Below are positions 5,934-15,363 of a DNA stretch of 24,164 nucleotides, piece by piece. The DNA lies in contig NZ_JAVMKF010000183.1 of assembly GCF_031732815.1 (NCBI RefSeq), positions 1 to 24,164 of the forward strand. The letters are read 5' to 3'. Numbering within the stretch: the stretch's first letter is position 1; every line of letters starts with the position of its first letter. The DNA is from Accumulibacter sp031732815. Lineage in GTDB: Bacteria > Pseudomonadota > Gammaproteobacteria > Burkholderiales > Rhodocyclaceae. A program made the translations under genes and the position numbers. The notes beneath the pieces are model-generated. The model saw nothing but the letters and a program-made list of their open reading frames with translations, was not told the origin of the DNA and searched no databases.

Positions 5934-7499
5934 TCAGTGCGCTTTGCGCAGACGGGCGATCGCGTATTCCATGCTGTCCGACAGAGCCCGCCAACTCGCC
6001 TCGATGATGTTTGCGTTGGCGCCGACCGTCGTCCACACCTCAGTGCCGCTCTGGAAATCGATCAGTACGCGCGTGTTGGCGGCCGTCCCGGCACTGCCAC
6101 TGAGAATACGCACTTTGTAGTCGGCCAGACGCACACTGCGCAACACCGGGTAGTCCTCGACCAGCGCCGAATACAGTGCGCTGGCCAGCGCGTTGACCGG
6201 ACCGTTGCCTTCGGCAGCGGTGAATTTCGTCGTCTCTCCGACTTTTACCTTGACCGTCGCCTCAGCCAGCAAGCCACGGCCATGCCGTCGCTCGGTGATG
6301 ACGAAGTAATCGAGCAGTTCGAACGGACGGCGGTAGTCGGCGCGCAGGCGATGGAACATCAGCTCGACACTGGCTTCGGCAGCCTCGAAGGTAAAGCCCT
6401 CGTGCTCCAGCCGCTTGATCTGCGCGAGCACATGCTGCGCCGCGTCGTTGTCGAGGTTCAGCCCGAGTCGCCGTGCCTGCAACTGCAGATTGCCGCGCCC
6501 GGAGAGCTCGGAGGTAACCGAGCGCATCACGTTGCCAACCCGCTCCGGGTCGATGTGCTGATAGGTGTCCGGCGACTTGAGGATCGCCGCGACATGGATG
6601 CCGCCCTTGTGCGCGAAAGCCGAGTGGCCGGTGTAGGGCTGATGGTCGTCGTGCTTGAGATTGGCGACTTCGGCGACGAAGCGCGACAGCGTCGTCAGCT
6701 CGAGCAGGCGATCGTCGGGTAGTACCGGATAGCCCATCTTCAACTGCAGGTTGGGCAGAATGGTCACCAGGTCGGCATTGCCGACGCGTTCGCCGTAGCC
6801 GTTGATCGTGCCCTGTACCATTGTCGCCCCTGAGCGGACTGCCGCCAGCGAGTTGGCCACCGCACAGCCGGTATCGTTGTGGCAATGCACACCGATTCGC
6901 GCACCCGGCAGGCGCTTGACCACTTCCTGGGTAATCGTTTCCATTTCCCACGGCAGCTTGCCGCCGTTCGTTTCGCACAGCACCAGCCAGTCGGCTCCCG
7001 CCTCGGCGGCGGCGCGCAGCGTGGCCAGCGCATACTCGGAATTGGCCAGAAAACCGTCATAGAAGTGTTCGGCGTCAAAGATGACCTCGCGACCTTGCGC
7101 CTTCATCCAGGCAACGCTGTCGGCGATCATCGCCAGGTTTTCTTCACAGGTCGTCGACAGCACATGACTGACGTGATAGTCCCATGCCTTGCCGACCAGC
7201 GTCACCGCCGGAGTGCCGGCAACCACCAGTGCTTGCAGATTCGTATCGTCGGCGCACGGTTTATTGGCGTTGCGCGTTCGCCCGAAAGCGGCGAGGCGAA
7301 CCGGAACGTTCAGTCGGTTGGCCCGGGCAAAGAACTCTGCATCCTTGGGATTCGAGCCCGGCCAGCCGCATTCGATGTAGTGCATGCCGAAAGCAGCCAA
7401 GCGGTTGACGATGCTCAGCTTGTCTTCAACGGAGAAGGAAATGTCTTCGCGTTGCGAGCCGTCGCGCAGTGTCGTGTCGTACAGAAAGATCGGGTTCAT
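5934..7499 (-). CDS. cimA: (R)-citramalate synthase
   Basis: The product is 521 aa, about the length of the long-form CimA. It condenses acetyl-CoA with pyruvate to (R)-citramalate, the first step of the threonine-independent route to 2-oxobutanoate and isoleucine. The N-terminal HMGL-like TIM barrel shows DTTLRDGSQ (8-16), HCHND (205-209, metal ligands) and NGYGERVGNADL (233-244). A C-terminal LeuA-type dimerisation/allosteric domain follows from about 380. The start is the ATG at 7499, where homology begins; the frame stays open further upstream, but that extension is Arg/Ser-rich and unlike protein of this family. The long form with YIECGWPGSNPKD argues for CimA rather than LeuA (2-isopropylmalate synthase) or homocitrate synthase. 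leuC and leuD, whose products process citramalate, follow directly. Confidence 0.92.
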   Translation of the reverse strand: MNPIFLYDTTLRDGSQREDISFSVEDKLSIVNRLAAFGMHYIECGWPGSNPKDAEFFARANRLNVPVRLAAFGRTRNANKPCADDTNLQALVVAGTPAVTLVGKAWDYHVSHVLSTTCEENLAMIADSVAWMKAQGREVIFDAEHFYDGFLANSEYALATLRAAAEAGADWLVLCETNGGKLPWEMETITQEVVKRLPGARIGVHCHNDTGCAVANSLAAVRSGATMVQGTINGYGERVGNADLVTILPNLQLKMGYPVLPDDRLLELTTLSRFVAEVANLKHDDHQPYTGHSAFAHKGGIHVAAILKSPDTYQHIDPERVGNVMRSVTSELSGRGNLQLQARRLGLNLDNDAAQHVLAQIKRLEHEGFTFEAAEASVELMFHRLRADYRRPFELLDYFVITERRHGRGLLAEATVKVKVGETTKFTAAEGNGPVNALASALYSALVEDYPVLRSVRLADYKVRILSGSAGTAANTRVLIDFQSGTEVWTTVGANANIIEASWRALSDSMEYAIARLRKAH

Positions 7500-7554
7500 G
7501 GGCGGGCAGAAGGGGCAGGAAGAGCGGCGCGGGCCACGCGGCGGGATGACAGGC

Positions 7555-7637
7555 GGCGGTTCCCCACCGCCCTCCGGGCGCGCGCCGCAGGCTCGGCGGC
7601 TTCCGGCGCGGGCGCGAGTATCTCCGGCCCGAGCCGG
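7555..7637 (-). terminator. Two hairpins between glgX and cimA
   Basis: CCGGC (7624-7628) / GCCGG (7633-7637) lies a few bases after the glgX stop. GGCGGT (7555-7560) / ACCGCC (7566-7571) follows, about 55 bases before the cimA start. Neither has a T-tract. They may separate glycogen and isoleucine/leucine transcripts partly or fully; this is inference from structure. Confidence 0.3.
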
Positions 7638-7641
7638 TGTG

Positions 7642-9657
7642 TCAAGCTTGTTCCAGGGAGAGGAGCTGGACGCTGCGTGCGGGTACCACGCTTGTCTTCT
7701 CGTGCCGCGCCCCGGCGAACGGCTGCCGCGCGCTACTCTCGCAGAGCTGCAGCCAGGTGCCCTCCGGCAGGATGAAAGACACCGGAATCTCGTCGCGATT
7801 GAGCAGGCACAGCAGCGTGCGCGCGCCCGCGCCATCGGTGCTTCCCGGCTCGGCGCCGAGTTCGACCGCGAGAGAAGCGAGCTTGCGCGACTGCCAGTCG
7901 GCAACACGCATCGGGCGTCCAGCCGGATGCCACCAGACGACGTCAGGCTGGCCGGTCGCCGTCAGCTCACCGGTCAGCCAGTGCCGGCGGCGCAGTTGCG
8001 GCAGGCGCCGGCGCAGGTCGATCAGCCCGGCAACGTAATCGATCAGATCTCGATCCGCAGCCGACCAGTCGAGCCAGGTCAGTGGGCTGTCCTGACAGTA
8101 GGCGTTATTGTTGCCCGCCTGCGTCCGCCCCAGTTCGTCGCCGCTCTGCAACATTGGTACACCTTGCGCAATCAGCAAGGTGGCAAGCAAGGCCCGCTGC
8201 AGACGCCGACGGCGCTCGACGACCGCCTGATCCTGGGTTTCGCCCTCAACGCCGCAGTTCCAGGAGAAGTTGTGCGCGTGCCCGTCGCGGTTGTCCTCGC
8301 CGTTCAGCTCATTGTGCTTTGCCTGAAAGCAGACCAGATCACGCAAAGTAAAGCCGTCGTGCGAACAGACGTAATTGAGCCCTGCCTGCGGCGCGCGACC
8401 GGCCAGCCGGAAGAGTTCGCTGGAGCCGGCAAGGCGCTGCGCCAACTGTCCGACGCCAGCTTCACCGGTCAGCCAGAAAGCCCGCACATCATCGCGGAAG
8501 CGATCGTTCCACTCGCTCCAGCCGGGTAGAAAGCGGCCCAGACGATAGCCGTCCGGGCCGACGTCCCAGGGTTCGGCGATCAGCTTGACACGCTGCAACA
8601 CGGGGTCCTGGCGGACTGCCGCGAGAAAGGCGCTGTCGCGCGTCAGCGCGGCCGCCAGATCGAAACGGAAGCCGTCGACATGCATCACCTCTACCCAGTA
8701 GCGCAGCGCGTCCATGACCAGTTGCAGGACGCGCGGATGGGCCAGATTGAGCGTGTTGCCGCAGCCGCTGAAATTCTCGTAGGCGGCGAGATCGTCGGGC
8801 GGCAACCGGTAGTAACTCAGGTTGTCGATACCCCGAAACGACAGCGTCGGCCCGTGGGCGTCAGTTTCAGCGGTGTGATTGAAGACAACGTCGAGAATGA
8901 CTTCGAGGCCCGCCGCATGCAAGGAGCGAACCATTGTCTTGAACTCGTTGCACACTGACTGGCCGCCGACCTTTGCCGCGTAGCGCGCGGCGGGAGCAAA
9001 GAAGGCGAGCGAGTTGTAGCCCCAGTAGTTGACTCGCCCGGCGTCGAGCAGACGCTGCTCGTCGAGAAAGTGGTGCACCGGGAGCAGGTTGAGTGCGCTC
9101 ACCCCGAGTTTTCGGAAATGCTCGATCATCACCGGCGAGGCGAGTCCCGCATAGGTCCCGCGTAGCGCTTCCGGCACGCCCGGATGCTGGCGGCTGACGC
9201 CCTTGACATGCACCTCGTAAAGCACCGTGTCCGCCCATGGAATTGCCGGCGGAGCGTCATCCCGCCAGGCAAACTCGTCGTCCGTGACGCATGCCTTGGC
9301 GCACAGGCGGGCATCGGCGGCGGCCGATGGAAGAAGCCCGTCTACGACTTCGCGTGCATAAGGATCGAGCAAGAAGCAGTGCGCGTCGAAACGGTGGCCA
9401 TGCGCCGGCGAAAACGGGCCGTACACCCGGTAGGCGTAGCACAAGCCGGGCGCGGCGCCGGCCAGATAACCGTGCCAGACGTGGTCGCTGCACTCCGGCA
9501 GGAAGACGGTTTGCAGTTCGTCGCCAACGAACAGGCACAGCTCGACGCGCTCGGCATGCGCCGAGAAAAGCGCGAAATTGACCCCGGCCCCGTCCCACGA
9601 CGCACCGAGCGGCCACGGCCGGCCGCTCTGCAATTGGCCGCTGATCAGACGCTCCAT
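7642..9657 (-). CDS. glgX: Glycogen debranching enzyme (isoamylase type, GH13)
   Basis: The product is 671 aa from the ATG at 9657. GlgX hydrolyses the alpha-1,6 branches of phosphorylase limit dextrins. An N-terminal CBM48-type domain (WPLGASWDGAGVNFALFSAHA, about 15-35) precedes the GH13 barrel. The catalytic residues are D333 in DGFRFD (nucleophile), E362 in IAEPWD (acid/base) and D434 in SHDGFTL. DVVFNHTAE (256-264) is GH13 region I. I chose the ATG at 9657 over the in-frame start at 9705 because the protein then begins like E. coli GlgX and the longer form would lie deep inside glgB. The start overlaps the last 13 bases of glgB in another frame, with no Shine-Dalgarno of its own, which suggests translational coupling. 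It is the last of the four glycogen genes. Confidence 0.94.
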   Translation of the reverse strand: MERLISGQLQSGRPWPLGASWDGAGVNFALFSAHAERVELCLFVGDELQTVFLPECSDHVWHGYLAGAAPGLCYAYRVYGPFSPAHGHRFDAHCFLLDPYAREVVDGLLPSAAADARLCAKACVTDDEFAWRDDAPPAIPWADTVLYEVHVKGVSRQHPGVPEALRGTYAGLASPVMIEHFRKLGVSALNLLPVHHFLDEQRLLDAGRVNYWGYNSLAFFAPAARYAAKVGGQSVCNEFKTMVRSLHAAGLEVILDVVFNHTAETDAHGPTLSFRGIDNLSYYRLPPDDLAAYENFSGCGNTLNLAHPRVLQLVMDALRYWVEVMHVDGFRFDLAAALTRDSAFLAAVRQDPVLQRVKLIAEPWDVGPDGYRLGRFLPGWSEWNDRFRDDVRAFWLTGEAGVGQLAQRLAGSSELFRLAGRAPQAGLNYVCSHDGFTLRDLVCFQAKHNELNGEDNRDGHAHNFSWNCGVEGETQDQAVVERRRRLQRALLATLLIAQGVPMLQSGDELGRTQAGNNNAYCQDSPLTWLDWSAADRDLIDYVAGLIDLRRRLPQLRRRHWLTGELTATGQPDVVWWHPAGRPMRVADWQSRKLASLAVELGAEPGSTDGAGARTLLCLLNRDEIPVSFILPEGTWLQLCESSARQPFAGARHEKTSVVPARSVQLLSLEQA

Positions 9658-11828
9658 TCGAAGTACAGCGCGGCAAGTGGCGGTAAGGTCAGGTTGAGCG
9701 ACCACTCGCGGCCGTGCGCCGACACCTTTTCGGCATGTAGCGGTTCTGCCCCGTTGCCGACATTGCTGCCACCATAATGGTGCGAATCGGTGTTCAGGCG
9801 CTCGCGGAAGATGCCGGGCGTCGGCACGCCGATGCGGTAGCCTTCACGGACGACTGGCGTGAAGTTGCCGACGTAGAGGATGGCGCGTGAGCGGTCGCGC
9901 GACCAGCGGATGAAGGCAAAAACCGACGTGTCGGCGTCGTCGGCAGCAACCCACTCGAAGCCTGCCGGTTCGAAATCGACCTGATGCAGCGCCGGGTTGT
10001 TGCGGTAGAGCTGGTTCAGATCACGGATCAGGCGCTGGACACCGGCATGCAGCGGGAACTCCAGGAGGTTCCAGTCGAGCGAAACGTCGTGGTTCCACTC
10101 GCTCCACTGGCCGATCTCGCCGCCCATGAAGAGCAGCTTCTTGCCCGGATGCGCCCACATGTAAGCGTACAGCGCGCGCAGGTTGGCGAATTTCTGCCAG
10201 TAGTCGCCAGCCATCTTGCTGAGCAGCGACCCCTTGCCATGCACGACCTCGTCGTGCGACAGCGGCAGGACAAAGTTCTCGGTGAACGCGTACATCATGC
10301 CGAAGCTGAGCTGGTTGTGGTGGTACTTGCGATGCACCGGGTCCTTCGTCATGTAGTCGAGAACGTCGTGCATCCAGCCCATGTTCCACTTGTAATGGAA
10401 GCCTAGACCACCCATTTCCGGCGGCCGGCTGACCATTGGCCAGGCGGTAGATTCTTCCGCGTGCGTGCTTGCCCCCGGATGCTCCTGGCCGAGGACCTCG
10501 TTCACCCGGCGGACAAAGGCTACCGCCTCGAGATTTTCGCGTCCGCCAAAGACGTTTGGAATCCATTGCCCTTCCGACCGGCTGTAGTCGCGGTACAGCA
10601 TCGAGGCCACTGCGTCGACCCGCAGGCCGTCCACCCCGTACCGCTCTATCCAGAACAGTGCATTACCAATCAGATAGTTGCTGACCTCGCGTCGACCGTA
10701 GTTGTAGATGTAGGTCCCCCAATCCTGATGCATGCCTTCGCGCGGGTCGACGTGCTCGTAGAGCGCGTTGCCGTCGAAGCGGGCGAGCCCGTGCTCGTCG
10801 GTGGGGAAATGCGCGGGCACCCAGTCGACGATGACGCGCAAGCCTGCAGCGTGGCAGGCGCGGACGAAATCGCGGAAACCCGCCGGCGAGCCGTAACGCG
10901 CGGTTGGCGCATACAGGCCAAGCGGTTGATAGCCCCAGGAACCGTCAAAGGGATGTTCAGTGATCGGTAACAACTCGAGGTGGGTAAAACCCAGGTCGAG
11001 GACATAAGGTATGAGCGTCTCGGCCAGATGCTGCCAGTCGGGGTAGCCACCATCTTCCGGTCGCCGCCAGGAACTCAGGTGAACCTCGTAGATCGACATC
11101 GGAGCGTCGAGCTGATCACCCGCCGGAATCGTCGACGGTTCGACCGGCGCGGGCAGTGGACAAACGATCGACGCCGTCGACGGGCGCATTTCGGCCTGAA
11201 AGCCATAGGGGTCTGCCTTCAGCGGCAGCAGATGCCCACCGCGTGCGCGAATCTCATACTTGTAGCACGCTCCAGCGCCAACCCCCGGCAGGAAGATTTC
11301 CCACACCCCGCATTCGCGGCGCAGGCGCATCGGATGCCGCCGGCCATCCCAGGTATTGAAATCACCGACGACGCTGACGCGTTCGGCGTCCGGCGCCCAC
11401 ACGGCGAACGCCGTGCCGGCCACCCCGTCAATCTCGCACAGGTGTGCGCCCAGTCGTTCGAAGGGGCGCAGATGCGAGCCCTCGGCGAGCAGCCAGACGT
11501 CCATTTCGCCGAGCACCGTCCAGAAGCGATAGGGGTCGTCGGTTTCCTGCACACCGCTTTCCCATTCGATACGCAAGCGATAGGGGAAACTGTTGCGGCG
11601 GCGAGGAATGAAACCCTCGAAGAAGCCTTCCACTCCTTCGATCTGACGATGTTCAAGTACGGCAAGCTGCCGCCCGGTTTTTGCCTCGAGCACGGCAACC
11701 GAGCGGGCGCCGGGCTGCAGGCTGCGTACCCAAAGCTTGCCGTCGGCGTCCGTATGCATGCCGAGGACGGCATAGGGGTCCCCGTGTTGCGCCCGACAAA
11801 GGGCGATTATTTCTGCTGAATCAAGCAT
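9645..11828 (-). CDS. glgB: 1,4-alpha-glucan branching enzyme
   Basis: The product is 727 aa, almost the E. coli length. GlgB transfers oligoglucan segments to form the alpha-1,6 branches of glycogen. Two N-terminal beta-sandwich modules are present; the second, with FAVWAPDAERVSVVGDFNTW (141-160), is the CBM48. The GH13 barrel follows, then an all-beta C-terminal domain. The catalytic triad falls at D405 (DGLRVDA), E458 (THAEES) and D526 (LSHDEVVHGKG), identical in numbering to E. coli GlgB. The start codon has AAGGAAG seven bases upstream, and only 15 bases separate it from the glgP stop. Its stop codon lies inside the glgX start region. Confidence 0.97.
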   Translation of the reverse strand: MLDSAEIIALCRAQHGDPYAVLGMHTDADGKLWVRSLQPGARSVAVLEAKTGRQLAVLEHRQIEGVEGFFEGFIPRRRNSFPYRLRIEWESGVQETDDPYRFWTVLGEMDVWLLAEGSHLRPFERLGAHLCEIDGVAGTAFAVWAPDAERVSVVGDFNTWDGRRHPMRLRRECGVWEIFLPGVGAGACYKYEIRARGGHLLPLKADPYGFQAEMRPSTASIVCPLPAPVEPSTIPAGDQLDAPMSIYEVHLSSWRRPEDGGYPDWQHLAETLIPYVLDLGFTHLELLPITEHPFDGSWGYQPLGLYAPTARYGSPAGFRDFVRACHAAGLRVIVDWVPAHFPTDEHGLARFDGNALYEHVDPREGMHQDWGTYIYNYGRREVSNYLIGNALFWIERYGVDGLRVDAVASMLYRDYSRSEGQWIPNVFGGRENLEAVAFVRRVNEVLGQEHPGASTHAEESTAWPMVSRPPEMGGLGFHYKWNMGWMHDVLDYMTKDPVHRKYHHNQLSFGMMYAFTENFVLPLSHDEVVHGKGSLLSKMAGDYWQKFANLRALYAYMWAHPGKKLLFMGGEIGQWSEWNHDVSLDWNLLEFPLHAGVQRLIRDLNQLYRNNPALHQVDFEPAGFEWVAADDADTSVFAFIRWSRDRSRAILYVGNFTPVVREGYRIGVPTPGIFRERLNTDSHHYGGSNVGNGAEPLHAEKVSAHGREWSLNLTLPPLAALYFEWSV

Positions 11829-11843
11829 TTGAGACTTCCTTAC

Positions 11844-14291
11844 CTAAGGGGTATTGAGATGCCAGGTGTCGTTGGCATAGTCGCGAATCGTTCGGTCAGC
11901 CGAGAATGGCCCCATCCCGGCGACATTGAGAATGGCTTTGCGCTGCCATTCTCGCGGCGTCAGATACAGCGTGTCCACGCGCTGCTGTGTCGCCACGTAG
12001 TCGGCGAAGTCGGCCAGCAGCAGATAATGGTCGCCATAGTGGAGCAGGCAGTTGAACACGTCGTGGTAGCGCGAGCGTTCGCCCGGTGAAAAGAAGCCGC
12101 TATCGATCAGGTCGAGGACTGCCTTGAGCGTCTCGTCGTTGCGATAGTAGTCCATCGGCTGGTAACCGCTTTGCCGCAGCGCATTGACCTGCGCCGTGTT
12201 GTTGCCGAAGATGAAGATGTTGTCAGCACCGACATTGTCGCGGATTTCGATGTTGGCGCCGTCTTCGGTACCGATCGTCAGTGCGCCGTTGAGCGAGAGT
12301 TTCATGTTGCCGGTGCCCGAGGCTTCGGTCCCGGCGGTCGAGATCTGTTCCGAAAGATTGGCCGCCGGCATGATCAGTTCGGCAACCGAAACCCCGTAGT
12401 TCGGAACGAAAACGACCTGCAGCAGGTCGCGCGTCATCGGGTCGTGGTTGACCACCGCAGCCACATCGTGGATCAGCCGGATGACCTGCTTCGCCATGTG
12501 GTACGACGACGCCGCCTTGCCGGCGAAGATCACACTGCGCGGCGCAAGACCAGCCGTCGCACCCGAGCGCAGCGCGTTATAGCGCGCAATGACGTGCAGC
12601 ACGTTGAGCAACTGCCGCTTGTATTCATGAATGCGCTTGACCTGCACGTCGAAGAGGCTGTCCGGGTCGAGACTGACGCCGGTCTCGCGCGCAATATAGT
12701 TGGCCAGCTGCAGCTTGTTTTCCCGCTTCGCCGCCGCGAAAGCGGTGCAGAAACCGGCATCGTCAGCACCCTCCCGCAACCCCTGCAGGAGATCGAGATC
12801 GAGGCGCCACTTCTTCGTCGCCAGACGCTCGTCGATCAGTCGCGAGAGCGCCGGATTGGCCTGCGACAACCAGCGCCGTGGCGTCACGCCGTTCGTCTTG
12901 TTGTGGAAACGCTCCGGATACAGGCGCGCGAAATCGGCAAAGATGGTCTGCACCATGAGATCCGAATGGAGTTGCGACACGCCGTTGACCCGCTGGCTGC
13001 CGACGATGCACAGGTGTGCCATGCGTACCCGCTTGTCCTTCTCGTGTCCGCCGCCATCGTCGATCAGCGAGACGCGCCGCATCAGGTCGATGTCGCCAGG
13101 GTAGAGGCGCACGACTTCGTCGAGGAACTCCTGGTTGATGCGGTAGATGATCAGCAGATGGCGCGGCAAGACGCGATTGATCAGCGATACCTTCCAGGTC
13201 TCCAGCGCTTCCGGCATCAAGGTGTGGTTGGTGTAGGAGAAGATGCGCCGGCACTGGCTCCAGGCGTCATTCCAGGACATGCTGTGCTCGTCGACAAGCA
13301 GGCGCATCAGCTCGGCAACGCCGATTGCCGGGTGCGTGTCGTTCAGGTGAATGGCGATCTTTTCCGCCAGATTATCCAGCGTACCGTTCTCGGCCAGGTG
13401 ACGAAAGAGTATGTCCTGCAACGAGGCAGAGACGAAGAAATACTCCTGGCGCAGGCGCAGCTCGCGTCCGGCCGACGTGCTGTCGTTCGGGTAGAGCACC
13501 CACGAGATGTTCTCGAACCGGTTCTTGAATTCGGCGGCGCGCTGGTAGTCGCCCGTGTTGAAGGCGCCGAGGTCGATCTCGGTCGGCGCAGCCGCCTTCC
13601 ACAAGCGCAGCGTACTGATGCGCTCGGTGCCGTGACCCGGTATGACGTAGTCGAATGCCTTCGCTTCCACCGAATCGGCGGCGTGCCATTCGGCCCACTC
13701 GCCGTGATGTTCGGCCGTCCCGCCGAAGCGCACGGTATAGTGCTTGTTGGCGCGTGGAAACTCCCAGGGCGAACGATCCTGCAGCCAGGCCTCGGGCTTT
13801 TCCACCTGATGGCCATTGATGATCGACTGGGCGAACATGCCGTACTCGTAGCGCACGCCATAGCCCCAGGAGGGGAGACCCAGCGTTGCCATCGAGTCAA
13901 GAAAACAGGCGGCGAGGCGACCCAGGCCACCGTTGCCGAGCGCCGCGTCGGGTTCGCATTCCATCACTTCGCCGAGCGAAGGTCCCGGCCCGGAAAAGAC
14001 CTGCGCTGCCGCATCACGCAGACCAAGCGCCGACAAGGCGTTGTTCATCGCGCGGCCGATGAGGAACTCCATCGAAAGGTAATACACGCGCCGCGCCTTG
14101 CTGGCGCGGTCGGCATTCTGTGTCTCTACCCAACGCTGCGCGAGCTGCTCGCGCGCGATTTGCGACAACGCCTGATAATAATCCGCCTTGCTCGCTCGCG
14201 AGGGCTCGGCCGCCACTGTGCGGACCAGTTTGCCGTCGATCTGCGAGCGCAGTTGTTCGCTATCGATCTGGGGTTGCGCGGATTCGGACAT
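11844..14291 (-). CDS. glgP: Glycogen (alpha-glucan) phosphorylase
   Basis: The product is 815 aa, the same length as E. coli GlgP. It removes glucose 1-phosphate from the non-reducing ends of glycogen using pyridoxal phosphate. The PLP-binding lysine is K664 in EASGTGNMKLSLNGA. YLSMEFLIGR (71-80), ALGNGGLGRLAACF (117-130) and HLNDTHPAIG (315-324) are invariant family blocks. The N-terminus lacks the phosphorylatable serine region of animal enzymes, as expected in bacteria. GGAG lies upstream at a rather long spacing. It starts 22 bases after the glk stop and is followed by glgB after 15 bases, so these genes almost certainly share a transcript. Its product needs phosphoglucomutase, not seen here, to enter glycolysis. 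Confidence 0.97.
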   Translation of the reverse strand: MSESAQPQIDSEQLRSQIDGKLVRTVAAEPSRASKADYYQALSQIAREQLAQRWVETQNADRASKARRVYYLSMEFLIGRAMNNALSALGLRDAAAQVFSGPGPSLGEVMECEPDAALGNGGLGRLAACFLDSMATLGLPSWGYGVRYEYGMFAQSIINGHQVEKPEAWLQDRSPWEFPRANKHYTVRFGGTAEHHGEWAEWHAADSVEAKAFDYVIPGHGTERISTLRLWKAAAPTEIDLGAFNTGDYQRAAEFKNRFENISWVLYPNDSTSAGRELRLRQEYFFVSASLQDILFRHLAENGTLDNLAEKIAIHLNDTHPAIGVAELMRLLVDEHSMSWNDAWSQCRRIFSYTNHTLMPEALETWKVSLINRVLPRHLLIIYRINQEFLDEVVRLYPGDIDLMRRVSLIDDGGGHEKDKRVRMAHLCIVGSQRVNGVSQLHSDLMVQTIFADFARLYPERFHNKTNGVTPRRWLSQANPALSRLIDERLATKKWRLDLDLLQGLREGADDAGFCTAFAAAKRENKLQLANYIARETGVSLDPDSLFDVQVKRIHEYKRQLLNVLHVIARYNALRSGATAGLAPRSVIFAGKAASSYHMAKQVIRLIHDVAAVVNHDPMTRDLLQVVFVPNYGVSVAELIMPAANLSEQISTAGTEASGTGNMKLSLNGALTIGTEDGANIEIRDNVGADNIFIFGNNTAQVNALRQSGYQPMDYYRNDETLKAVLDLIDSGFFSPGERSRYHDVFNCLLHYGDHYLLLADFADYVATQQRVDTLYLTPREWQRKAILNVAGMGPFSADRTIRDYANDTWHLNTP

Positions 14292-14313
14292 CAGCCAGGT
14301 ACTCCAATAAAGT

Positions 14314-15324
14314 TCAAGAACAACCCTCGCTCTCGGCCAGGGCGTGAGCTGCGCCGAGCAGGGCCGGCGCCGGTGAAAGGACTACATAAGTCGGAATGGC
14401 TGCCAGATAGGCGGCAAAGCGGCCCTTGGCCGCGAAGCGCGAGCGAAAATCGGACCGATCAAAGAAATCCCCCAAGCGTGGAATGATACCACCGCCAAGA
14501 TAGACGCCACCGCTCGCGCCAAGGGTCAGCGCGAGATTGCCGGCAAACGAGCCGAGCATCGCGCAGAAGGTGGACATTACCGCGCAGCACTGCTCGTCCG
14601 TTCCGGCGCGCGCACGAGCGACGAGTTCCGGATTCGGCAGCACCTCGTGCGGGCGGCCATCGACCTCGGCTACCAGGCGATTGAGCAGCGGCAAGCCGGA
14701 GCCGGAAAGCAGTCGCTCGGCCGAAACGTGACCGAACTCGCGCCAGGCAAGCGCAATGATCGCCGCTTCCCGCGCATCGGCTGCGGCGAGCGAACAGTGC
14801 CCGCCCTCGCCGCTGAGCGCCACCCAGCGCCCGTGCGCGCTGCACACTCCGGAGACGCCAAGCCCGGTCCCTGGACCAAGCACGGCCTTGGTCGCGCGCT
14901 CGATCGGCGCACCGCCACCTACCTGGCGGATGTCCGCCGCGGCCAGATGCGGCAGTGCCAGCGCCAGTGCGGCAAAGTCGTTGACCAGCAGGAGCCGGGC
15001 AAGGCCAAGTCGGCGTACGATCTCGGCGCGCGCAAATACCCAGGGCGCATTGGTCAGGCGGACGACTTGCTGATCGACCGGTGCGGCCAGCGCGATGGCT
15101 GCGGCGTGCAGAGGGGCGCCGCGCAACTCGTCGAGATACGCCTGAATCGCTTCGACCGGTCCGGCATGATCCTCAACGGCGAGAATTCGCAGATGTTGCG
15201 GTGCACCATCATCGTCGAGCAGCGCGAAACGGGCCCGTGTACCACCCACATCGGCCACCAGCATGGCCGGAGAACGCATCCCGGCGGTCGTCTTGGCATT
15301 CTCGGAAGCAGGCTGCGGTTGCAA
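14314..15324 (-). CDS. glk: Glucokinase
   Basis: The product is 336 aa from a TTG start. It phosphorylates glucose with ATP, salvaging the free glucose released by debranching. The ATP site DVGGTRARFAL (25-35), the catalytic NDFAA (115-119), PGTGLGVS (151-158), GEGGH (172-176) and LGGGIIPRLGDFF are those of the proteobacterial Glk family (PF02685), not of ROK kinases. TTG at 15324 is preferred because TGGAGA precedes it at good spacing and a plausible promoter starts transcription about 33 bases upstream. ATG codons at 15279 and 15264 are possible later starts without such a site. It is the first gene of the glk-glgP-glgB-glgX group. Confidence 0.92.
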   Translation of the reverse strand: MQPQPASENAKTTAGMRSPAMLVADVGGTRARFALLDDDGAPQHLRILAVEDHAGPVEAIQAYLDELRGAPLHAAAIALAAPVDQQVVRLTNAPWVFARAEIVRRLGLARLLLVNDFAALALALPHLAAADIRQVGGGAPIERATKAVLGPGTGLGVSGVCSAHGRWVALSGEGGHCSLAAADAREAAIIALAWREFGHVSAERLLSGSGLPLLNRLVAEVDGRPHEVLPNPELVARARAGTDEQCCAVMSTFCAMLGSFAGNLALTLGASGGVYLGGGIIPRLGDFFDRSDFRSRFAAKGRFAAYLAAIPTYVVLSPAPALLGAAHALAESEGCS

Positions 15325-15363
15325 GGCGCGATCTCCAGGAAGAAGCGGAATGGCGATGGCTGA

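Noticed and set aside
4381..6120. 579-codon plus-strand frame opposite leuC
   Set aside because: Shadow of leuC and the end of cimA; no recognisable protein features.
7500..7907. N-terminal extension of the cimA frame
   Set aside because: It would overlap glgX and is Arg/Ser/Ala-rich; CimA homology begins exactly at the ATG at 7499.
12171..14486. 771-codon open frame on the plus strand opposite glgP
   Set aside because: It is the antisense shadow of glgP in high-GC DNA; the product is Arg/Val/Asp-rich without domains, while glgP is unmistakable.
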